The notes beneath the pieces are model-generated. The model did no database searches. It was given only the letters and a program-made list of their open reading frames with translations, and had not been told where the DNA came from. A program made the translations under genes and the position numbers. 64,000 bases of DNA from Adlercreutzia hattorii (GTDB lineage: Bacteria; Actinomycetota; Coriobacteriia; Coriobacteriales; Eggerthellaceae). Positions 19,486-26,120 of this stretch are shown here, piece after piece. Each line of letters begins with the position of its first letter. Within the stretch, counting starts at the first letter, position 1. The stretch spans positions 1-64,000 of the forward strand of contig NZ_AP022829.1 of NCBI RefSeq assembly GCF_011405655.1. The letters run 5' to 3'.

Positions 19486-20082
19486 CTACAGAACGAGCTG
19501 CTTCAGCTCGCCGGCAAAGGCCGCCTGACGGGCATCGATAACCACCGAGGGATCGGTGGTGGGCTCGGGCAGCACCGAGATCTGGTTCACCCCGTCAGGA
19601 TGAGCAGCGCGCAATTCCTCGATAGGCCCGAAATCGAGTGCGCGCATGGGGCAAGCCGCCACGCAAGCCGGCTTCTCCCCTGCCGAGCGAAGATCGATGC
19701 ATCCGTCGCAACGATGCACGACGTTCAACTCCTCGATGAGCACCGGGTGTCCATAGGGGCAAGCCTTCACGCAGTAGCCGCAGCCGATGCACGCTTCATC
19801 GTCATGCTGCACCGTGCCGTCTTCCTCGTTGATGTAAGTGGCGCCAGCAGGACACACTTCCACACAGGCCGGAGTATGGCAGTGGTTGCAGGCCCCGGAG
19901 TAGTGGAAAGTGGCGGGAGCGGGGAATTCCCCCACTTCGAAGCTTTCCACCCGGCGAAAGAGGTAGCCTACTTCCAGGTCGTTCTTATCCTTGCAGGCCA
20001 CCTGACACGTACGGCAGCCTATGCACATCTGCTGGTTGAAATAGAATCCCTGCGGGTTCTTGTTCTCTTTCACGTCGGCCAT
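19486..20082 (-). CDS. Four-cluster Fe-S electron-transfer subunit (DmsB/NrfC-like)
   Basis: The 198-residue ferredoxin-like protein has four cysteine groups: CIGCRTCQVAC, CNHCHTPACVEVCP, CIGCGYCVKACP, and CDGCIDL with CVAACP. This is the standard pattern for four [4Fe-4S] clusters in the beta subunits of DMSO-reductase-type enzymes. It should pass electrons to the catalytic subunit encoded three bases upstream. No signal peptide is present; partners of this kind are usually exported together with the Tat-carrying alpha subunit. No DmsC/NrfD membrane anchor gene follows, so the quinol-side electron donor is not visible. Confidence 0.93.
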   Translation of the reverse strand: MADVKENKNPQGFYFNQQMCIGCRTCQVACKDKNDLEVGYLFRRVESFEVGEFPAPATFHYSGACNHCHTPACVEVCPAGATYINEEDGTVQHDDEACIGCGYCVKACPYGHPVLIEELNVVHRCDGCIDLRSAGEKPACVAACPMRALDFGPIEELRAAHPDGVNQISVLPEPTTDPSVVIDARQAAFAGELKQLVL

Positions 20083-20085
20083 AGG

Positions 20086-22752
20086 TTACTCACCATCCTT
20101 GCAGACAATGCGAAGCGGCTGCTCGGCATCGGGAGCCAAAGCCTCGCCCGTGTACTTCTCAATCTTGCAGAGCGCGGAATTGTAGCCCGACACGCCCTGA
20201 CCGTTGGGGGCGGGGCCCGTCAGGCAGTTGTCAGCGCCGGCCACATCGATACCAGTCTCTTCGTCCACGGCCACCCACGCGCCGTGAGGCAGAGCCACCA
20301 CGCCGGGCATGAGGCCCGCATACACGCAGGCGTTGCGCACGCACTGGCCGTAGGGGCTCGAGACGAGCACCGTGTCGCCGTCGGACACCCCGGCCGCATC
20401 GGCGTCGGCAGTGCTGATGAACACCGGGTTCGTCCACGCCTCGCGCAACCAGCCGATATTGTCGAACACCGAGTGAGCACGACGCAGATAGTGGGGGTTC
20501 ATCACCTGCAGGGGATACTCAGCCCCGGACGCGGAGGCGTCCTCGTAGCCGTTGGTCACCTTCACATAGGTGGGAATGGGGGTCACCGTGTCCCAACCCA
20601 TGGCCGAGAACGTGTCCGCAAGCGTCTGGCTGTATATCTCCAGCTTACCGGAGGGCGTTTCCAGCGGATTAGCCTCGGGGTCTTCCACAAAGTCCTTGAA
20701 AGCAATATAGCCGTAGTTGTCGTCGGGAGTGCGCTTGACCTGATACACGCCGAGCTGCTTGAGCTCCTGATAGGCCAGCTTGCCCTCCTGGGGCTCGCCT
20801 TCCACGCCCAGCTCGTCGATGTCTTCCTGGGTGATGCCCACGGCCGGCACATAGGTTTTGCCGTCCTCGTCGCACACCTCCATGGAAGCCAGCCGATTGA
20901 AATACTGCTGCTTCACATCGAAGGGGTACACATCAGCGCGCGCGATGCCCAGCTTCTCGGCTAGCTCGCAGGCAATGTCCTGGTCGGACTTTGCCTCGTA
21001 CAAGGGGTCGATGATCTGCTGATAGGCCACCATCATCTCGCGGTTCGACTTATGGCCGAGCGTGCCGCCGAACAGACCGTCGAAGCGCTCCCACTCGGTG
21101 GTGAGGGGCAGGATGATGTCGGCATAGCGGGCAGCCGAGGTAAAGAACTGGGCATGGGCCACCACCATGTCCACCTTGCGATGGGCCTCGATGGCGCGGG
21201 CCATGCCCACGTTGGTCTGCAGTTTGTTGCCGCTTGAATGGTAGATGACGTGGATGTCGATATCGCGCTTCTCGGCCGGGTCGTAGTGCTTCGTGCCCGT
21301 GAAAGTATAAGTGCCATCGATGACAGCATCCCACACCTCGTTGCCATTGATGTGGTCATCCACGGGGTTCTTGATCTCGGGCAGACCGTCCTTGCCGGCC
21401 TTAATGAGAGCCGGCCCGCCATTACCCGAAGTCACATGCATGGTGGAACCCGTCATGTGGCCCGACTTGCCCATGTGGCCGCCCATGGCGCCCACGGTCA
21501 TGACGAGCTGGGGCAGGTTGTCGGTGTTGTTGACGCGGGCCGAGGCAGCCGACACGAGGAAGCCCACCTTGTGATCCTTGCCCATAGCGCGGGCCAGATT
21601 GCGGATGGCCTCGGGCGAGGCACCGCAGATTTCGCTGGCCCATTCCGGCGTTTTCGGCGTGTTGTCGTAGGCGCCCTGCACGTAGTCCTTGAAGTTCGTC
21701 TGCTGTTTAGCATCGGACGGCATATGCTCGGCATCGAAGCCCACGGTGCAGCGGTTCAGGAAGTCCCAGTCAATGAGGCCCTCAGCCTCGTCGGCCTCCA
21801 GCATGGCGTAGGCCACGCCGAGCAGGAAGGCCATGTCGGTGGCCGGGCGAATGGGAATCCACTCCGCATCCAAGGTGGCCGCCGTCTCGCTGTACATGGG
21901 ATCAACGACGATGAACTTCGCGCCGGCGGCCTTGGCCTGCCAGTAGTTCCACATTTGGCTGCCCGCAGCGCTCCAGGCCGGGTTCATAGCCATCATGACG
22001 ATGGTCTCGCAGTTGCGCAGGTCGTAACGGTCGTTGATAGTCTGGTCCTGCATGTTGTCGTGATGGAACCCGATGACGAACGGAGTCTTCGACCAGGAGC
22101 CATAGGAGTTGGTGTCCCAGAAGTTCGTGAAGCCGCCGAAGGCGCCCATGGTGCGGGTCATCTCGGGATTCCAACCCTTCAGGAGCAGGATGGAGCGGTT
22201 GCCATACTGCTCCTTGGCGCGAGTCAGGCCCTGAGCCACCAGATCGAGCGCCTCGTCCCAGCTCACACGCTCCCACTCGTCCTTGCCGCGCAACTCGCCA
22301 TTGGGAGCGTCCAAGCTCCAGCCGGCGCGCTTGAGCGGATACTTGATGCGATCCTCGGCGAACACCTGCTTGCGCTGGCTGCGGCCGCGCAGGCACCCGC
22401 GCTGCTGCGGATAGTCCGGACTGTCCTCGTGGGTGTCGTCGGTCTTCTGGCGCACGACAACGCCGTCTTGCACAAGCACCTTGTTCAGGCAGCGACCACC
22501 GCAGTTGTGCCAGCAGGCCGCCGTCTTCCACTCGCCTGACACGATATCGCGACCGACCGGATGGGCAGCTTCAGCATCTTCACCCGTAGCGGCCAAATCG
22601 CTCGTAGCCGGAGCGCAAGCAGTCAGCGAGCTAGCCGCGGCCAAAGCCGTAGCAGCCGTAGTGGCTTTGATAAAGCTGCGGCGAGTCAGATGAGCAGCGT
22701 TCCGAGTCGTCGGGTGCGAATCAACGTGGAGCGTCTCTTCATTGCGAGCCAT
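20086..22752 (-). CDS. Tat-exported molybdopterin oxidoreductase, catalytic subunit
   Basis: The 888-residue protein has a twin-arginine signal (TRRSFIKA, residues 23-30) and then an N-terminal [4Fe-4S] site (CWHNCGGRC ... CLRG). Molybdopterin-domain blocks follow (GWNPEMTRTMG, NPAWSAAGSQMWNYW, LPLTTEWERFDG) and a C-terminal cofactor-binding domain (VLVSSPYGQC). It belongs to the DMSO reductase family. Relatives in Eggerthellaceae include reductases of small acceptors and catechol dehydroxylases, and the substrate cannot be told from sequence. SYGSWSKT is the likely region of the Mo ligand. GGAGG precedes ATG 22752. It heads a four-gene run with the Fe-S subunit, haem-motif kinase and regulator. 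Confidence 0.92.
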   Translation of the reverse strand: MARNEETLHVDSHPTTRNAAHLTRRSFIKATTAATALAAASSLTACAPATSDLAATGEDAEAAHPVGRDIVSGEWKTAACWHNCGGRCLNKVLVQDGVVVRQKTDDTHEDSPDYPQQRGCLRGRSQRKQVFAEDRIKYPLKRAGWSLDAPNGELRGKDEWERVSWDEALDLVAQGLTRAKEQYGNRSILLLKGWNPEMTRTMGAFGGFTNFWDTNSYGSWSKTPFVIGFHHDNMQDQTINDRYDLRNCETIVMMAMNPAWSAAGSQMWNYWQAKAAGAKFIVVDPMYSETAATLDAEWIPIRPATDMAFLLGVAYAMLEADEAEGLIDWDFLNRCTVGFDAEHMPSDAKQQTNFKDYVQGAYDNTPKTPEWASEICGASPEAIRNLARAMGKDHKVGFLVSAASARVNNTDNLPQLVMTVGAMGGHMGKSGHMTGSTMHVTSGNGGPALIKAGKDGLPEIKNPVDDHINGNEVWDAVIDGTYTFTGTKHYDPAEKRDIDIHVIYHSSGNKLQTNVGMARAIEAHRKVDMVVAHAQFFTSAARYADIILPLTTEWERFDGLFGGTLGHKSNREMMVAYQQIIDPLYEAKSDQDIACELAEKLGIARADVYPFDVKQQYFNRLASMEVCDEDGKTYVPAVGITQEDIDELGVEGEPQEGKLAYQELKQLGVYQVKRTPDDNYGYIAFKDFVEDPEANPLETPSGKLEIYSQTLADTFSAMGWDTVTPIPTYVKVTNGYEDASASGAEYPLQVMNPHYLRRAHSVFDNIGWLREAWTNPVFISTADADAAGVSDGDTVLVSSPYGQCVRNACVYAGLMPGVVALPHGAWVAVDEETGIDVAGADNCLTGPAPNGQGVSGYNSALCKIEKYTGEALAPDAEQPLRIVCKDGE

Positions 22753-23107
22753 AGGTCCTCCTCTTCTCCCTTACTCAGAAGCACGTTCTCCTCAACGTGT
22801 CTACAAGAGTACGAGAACCAGACCCCAATAGCCATTACCGCCATCCGCAATCTTTCTTTCCGAATTATTAATTGCCCCGAGGCCAAGCGTTCTTCGAGCG
22901 AGTGCAGATAATCCTCTTTGCCGTAAAAATCTCCGCTGCGGGAGATTATTTCACGAATTTTTCTCCCAAATCAGAATTACCCGTACTCCTCCCCTCCGTA
23001 GTTCTAATAGGTCTTTGCAGGGAACCCCTTGCAAACTTAGAGGAACTTAGAAGCTATCATGGAAGAAAATTCTTTCACTCCAAGCGGTAAATCCCGCTGG
23101 AAGTCCT
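22753..23107. other. Promoter region of the molybdo-oxidoreductase operon
   Basis: This AT-richer stretch precedes the operon. It contains an inverted repeat at 22927-22946, AATCTCC and GGAGATT around a 6-base loop, flanked by further GATAATC/GATTATT sequence, which may be an operator. No ORF is convincing. Confidence 0.4.
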
Positions 23108-23171
23108 TTAATACTCGACCAGGCTGTAGGTGTCGATGGATTGGCGCTGGTGCATGATGCGGTACACCGTA
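23108..23171 (-). pseudogene. 64-bp copy of the RelE-type toxin 3' end
   Basis: These 64 bases match 24682-24745, the last 20 codons and stop of the toxin gene, with three mismatches. The encoded end reads YRIMHQRQSIDTYSLVEY, against LIEY in the intact gene. The copy stops exactly one base before the stop codon of the DUF4143 ATPase gene, so that gene and its upstream repeats lie between two direct copies. Confidence 0.9.
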
Positions 23172-24479
23172 TCAGTCTGCCAGCGCCCTGAGGGGCACGA
23201 CGTAAATGCCCTCTTCCACTTCTCTAGCATACGAGCCAATGCCGGTTATCACACAGAGGAACTCTGGAGGACGCCCCTGCGCTCGTGGGTTTTCTGCAAC
23301 TTTCTTCCGCAGCCGCCTGAGAGATTTCACCGCATCGGGAACCTTCTCTTCGCTGAGCTTGAACTCGAAGGCGGCCCATCTACCATCCAGGGTCTCTATG
23401 ACAGCATCGGCCTCTAACCCCGAATCGTCCCGATAGTAGTAAACAGCCGCCGGCATCGAAGGATCCATCGCCTGGGCGTATACCTTGAGATCGCGAATGC
23501 AAAGATTCTCGAAAACAAGACCGAAGGTCTGCCCATCCGCGAGGAGGGAATCCGGCGAAAGCAATAGCAGGGCGGCGGCCAACGACGGATCGGCGAAGTA
23601 GCGCTTCGGCTTCGTCGCTAGGCGCTTTTTTGAGCGCTTTGGCGGCACCCAGCCCGGCACCTCCTCGACAAGGTAGATCGAGCGAAGAAACTCCAGATAC
23701 GAGGCGAGCGTCTGCTCGGTTACGAGGGATGATGGATTGTCCTCTCCGCCGTACATATCGCTGATGATGGTCTTGTAGGTTGGAGACTGTCCCAAATTGC
23801 GGGCAATCGACAAGCACAACCGACGGGCCACCTCTCCACTCTTGCCATGTTTAGGAGCACTCTTTTCGAAAACAAGACGCAGATATTCTCTTGCAACGAG
23901 CTGACCGTTTTCAGCGGAAAGATCGAGGGCTTCGGGCCATCCCCCACGGCAGATCAACTCAGCTAGCTGACGCGTATCGTTTTCAACTTTCGCTGGCTGA
24001 AACCGGTGAGCGAATAGACCGCGGAGCGAGACAGAACGTTCAGACTCCCCAGACTCGGCCAAGCTGAAGGGATACATCCTCACAGAGCCAATCCGACCCG
24101 CACCACTATGCCTGCTCTGGCCCTCTTGGTCATCGGACGAGATCGGGGTGGACGACCCAGTCAGCAGCCACGCTCCCCTTAACCCCCGCTCGTCATCTAT
24201 GGCATGACGAACTGCATTCCAAATCGCAGGCGCAAGCTGCCATTCGTCTATAACGTGGGGGCGATCGCCTATGAGCATGAGTTTTGGGTCGGCACGAGCC
24301 ATGTCCAACTCTTCATCCACATAGCTGACGCTTTGCGCGTGGGCCAAAGCCGTCCACGTCTTTCCGCACCACTTCGTACCAGCCACCTCTACGGCCCCGA
24401 AGACCTCGAGATAGCGCTCTATTTGCTCGTCCACAAGACGCGGCAGATATCCATTCTTTACAAGCGTTTTCCGAGGCAT
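23172..24479 (-). CDS. AAA ATPase with DUF4143 domain (first of two)
   Basis: The 435-residue protein has an N-terminal P-loop domain (GTKWCGKTWTA as Walker A, PHVIDEWQLAP as Walker B region, WLLTGSST as the sensor strand). A linker region with a helix-turn-helix-like stretch follows, then the C-terminal DUF4143 domain (RYFADPSLAAALL, FENLCIRDLKVY, YYYRDDSGLEADAVIE, WAAFEFKLS). The last blocks resemble a nuclease fold, but activity is unproven. Proteins of this family are widespread and poorly understood, and often sit with mobile DNA. The gene stands alone between direct repeats of a toxin 3' end and has 23-bp tandem repeats 60 bases upstream. A paralogue lies at 49639. Its first codons include CTCGGAAAAC, the core of those repeats. 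Confidence 0.9.
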   Translation of the reverse strand: MPRKTLVKNGYLPRLVDEQIERYLEVFGAVEVAGTKWCGKTWTALAHAQSVSYVDEELDMARADPKLMLIGDRPHVIDEWQLAPAIWNAVRHAIDDERGLRGAWLLTGSSTPISSDDQEGQSRHSGAGRIGSVRMYPFSLAESGESERSVSLRGLFAHRFQPAKVENDTRQLAELICRGGWPEALDLSAENGQLVAREYLRLVFEKSAPKHGKSGEVARRLCLSIARNLGQSPTYKTIISDMYGGEDNPSSLVTEQTLASYLEFLRSIYLVEEVPGWVPPKRSKKRLATKPKRYFADPSLAAALLLLSPDSLLADGQTFGLVFENLCIRDLKVYAQAMDPSMPAAVYYYRDDSGLEADAVIETLDGRWAAFEFKLSEEKVPDAVKSLRRLRKKVAENPRAQGRPPEFLCVITGIGSYAREVEEGIYVVPLRALAD

Positions 24480-24539
24480 GGCCCACGCAACCTTTTCTCT
24501 ACGAGCGGCTTCTTTGCATCGACCCTATACTATCAAACT

Positions 24540-24606
24540 ATTCATGGTTTTCCGAGTTTTTGATTCATGGTTTTCCGAGTTTTTGATTCATGTTTTTCCG
24601 AGTTTG
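24540..24606. repeat. Three tandem ~23-bp repeats upstream of the DUF4143 ATPase
   Basis: Units start at 24540, 24563 and 24586, each containing TTCATGG(or T)TTTTCCGAGTTT. The first two are identical and the third has small changes. On the gene's strand the core reads CTCGGAAAAC. They lie 61-127 bases before the start codon, a suitable place for an operator or for sites recognised by the gene product. Confidence 0.88.
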
Positions 24607-24681
24607 ATCGGTTGAGGGTTGATTGAGATCAACTGTTTTCGAATTATACCTTGGCAACCTATACTGATTCTGGATTGAGTG

Positions 24682-24993
24682 TTAATACTCAATCAGGCTG
24701 TAGGTGTCGATGGATTGGCGCTGATGCATGATGCGGTACACCGTAAGCGTAGTGGCATTGTAACGGTAGTAGATGATGTAGGGGCCCGCAAGCGTCGTGC
24801 GGTACTCGTGCTCGAGATGGTCGTCGGTAAAGTGGCCGCCGGCGTCCGGAAAGGTTCGTACGGTTTCCAAAGCCGCATCGATACCCTTTATCGCATCGAG
24901 GGCCGCCTGGGGCATTCCCCGCTCGAGGCCGAGGTAAATGGCGATGGACTCCCGATCGAGCTGCGCCCGCGGACGCCATGCAAGATCAAGCAT
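24682..24993 (-). CDS. RelE/ParE-family toxin
   Basis: The 103-residue basic protein has the ParE/RelE layout: AWRPRAQLDRESIAIYL, the GGHFTDD turn, EYRTTLAGPYIIYYRY and a final VYRIMHQRQSID. It should be an mRNA interferase or gyrase-directed toxin. The start ATG 24993 lies eight bases inside the antitoxin gene, so the two are translationally coupled; a longer upstream frame is only the antitoxin read out of frame. Its last 20 codons are duplicated at 23108. Confidence 0.88.
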   Translation of the reverse strand: MLDLAWRPRAQLDRESIAIYLGLERGMPQAALDAIKGIDAALETVRTFPDAGGHFTDDHLEHEYRTTLAGPYIIYYRYNATTLTVYRIMHQRQSIDTYSLIEY

Positions 24994-25291
24994 AGTCGAG
25001 CCCCCATACCTTGAAGATTTCGGCCATGCGCGCGTCGGATTCCTCCGCTGTGAGCGCCTCCGGGCGGTAGCGCTCTTCAATTTCCGCCTCACGCAAGGCG
25101 AGGAACATGCGGTTGCGCTGAGCGGCGGCCTCATAAGCGGCGCAGTCTTCCAGCACATAGGCCGGTACGCCGTTTTTCGTGAGGATGATGGGTTCCTGGC
25201 TCTCCGTCGCCTGAGCGCACACGTCATTGAACTGCGTGCGCAAATCAGTGATAGGTCGAATAAGCGGAAGCGCTGCCACAGCGGCTGTCAT
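24986..25291 (-). CDS. Phd/YefM-family antitoxin
   Basis: The 101-residue protein begins with a YefM/Phd-type DNA-binding half (PITDLRTQFNDVCAQATESQEPIILTKNG, given here as a position: residues 13-41) with the typical GVPAYVLED. Its C-terminal helix (EERYRPEALTAEES) would bind the toxin. It is the first gene of the pair and overlaps the toxin start by eight bases. A perfect 16-bp palindrome lies 18 bases before its start codon, as expected for autorepression. Confidence 0.9.
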   Translation of the reverse strand: MTAAVAALPLIRPITDLRTQFNDVCAQATESQEPIILTKNGVPAYVLEDCAAYEAAAQRNRMFLALREAEIEERYRPEALTAEESDARMAEIFKVWGLDYA

Positions 25292-25308
25292 AAGGCACCT
25301 ACTTTCAT

Positions 25309-25355
25309 TACCATAATTATGGTATTAATTATAGATGCTTTAATTGACAAATCAA
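25309..25355 (-). promoter_or_regulatory. Toxin-antitoxin promoter with palindromic operator
   Basis: On the minus strand TTGATT (25355-25350), a 16-base spacer and TATAAT (25333-25328) make a good promoter. The perfect palindrome TACCATAATTATGGTA at 25309-25324 lies at the expected start site. Binding of the antitoxin complex there would block transcription. Confidence 0.75.
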
Positions 25356-25418
25356 GCAACACGTCTATGAGAACTCTTGCATGTTATTCAGCTAGAGCAA
25401 ATTATCCGAGGCCCTCTG

Positions 25419-26120
25419 TTATCCGAAGTTGGCGACGGCGGTGTCAATGGCGGCGAGGTTCATGGCGACGAACTGGGGCTTCACGCGGGCGCGCACCGCA
25501 TCTTTCAGCTCGTCGACGGTGAGCGGCACACGGCCCTGGGCCACGGCCACGGCGAGCAGCATCATGTTGAGGGACTTGCGGGAGCTCGCACCGGCCTCGC
25601 GCACGAGGGCCTCGTCGTCTACGGGAACGAACAGGGGCACCGGGTAGCCTTCCACACCGGGGGCTTCGGCGTCCTGGGTGTTGGCCTTGGCATTCGGCGC
25701 AATGGCGACCTCGGCCGCTTGCTCGCGGGACGCCTCCGCCTGAAGAGAATTCGCCAAAGCCGCCACCACGTCGCCGGCGCGATAGGGCGTAGACGACAGG
25801 GCCGCGGTCACCGGTTGGATAGCCGTCGTCGCCGTGACGAGCACGCCGCCGGGCGCCAGAAACGGCAGGGCGCGGGCTGCCTCGCCGGGCTCCAGGGCGA
25901 TGACGACATCGGCCGTGCCGGGGGTGATGAGCGGCGAGTACACCGCCTCCCCGTTCGATCCCATGCGCACGTGGCTCGTCACGTTGCCGCCGCGCTGGGC
26001 CATGCCGATGGTCTCGGCCGTGCGCACCTGCCAGCCCTTGCTCTGAGCCGCCTGGGCCAGCACCTTCGCAGCCAGCACCGTGCCCTGGCCGCCCACGCCC
26101 GCAAGCAGGATATCGATCAT
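25419..26120 (-). CDS. iorB: Indolepyruvate:ferredoxin oxidoreductase, beta subunit
   Basis: The 233-residue protein starts MIDILLAGVGGQGTVLAAK, the hallmark of the gamma/beta subunit of 2-oxoacid:ferredoxin oxidoreductases. GMAQRGG, VTSHVRMG and DVVIALEPGEAARALPFL follow. With IorA it oxidatively decarboxylates aryl pyruvates from aromatic amino acids to aryl-acetyl-CoA, reducing ferredoxin. ATG 26120 overlaps the iorA stop (ATGA), so the pair is coupled. A longer upstream frame is a shadow of iorA. The length is slightly above the usual ~200 residues because of an Ala-rich insertion near residue 120. Confidence 0.93.
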   Translation of the reverse strand: MIDILLAGVGGQGTVLAAKVLAQAAQSKGWQVRTAETIGMAQRGGNVTSHVRMGSNGEAVYSPLITPGTADVVIALEPGEAARALPFLAPGGVLVTATTAIQPVTAALSSTPYRAGDVVAALANSLQAEASREQAAEVAIAPNAKANTQDAEAPGVEGYPVPLFVPVDDEALVREAGASSRKSLNMMLLAVAVAQGRVPLTVDELKDAVRARVKPQFVAMNLAAIDTAVANFG

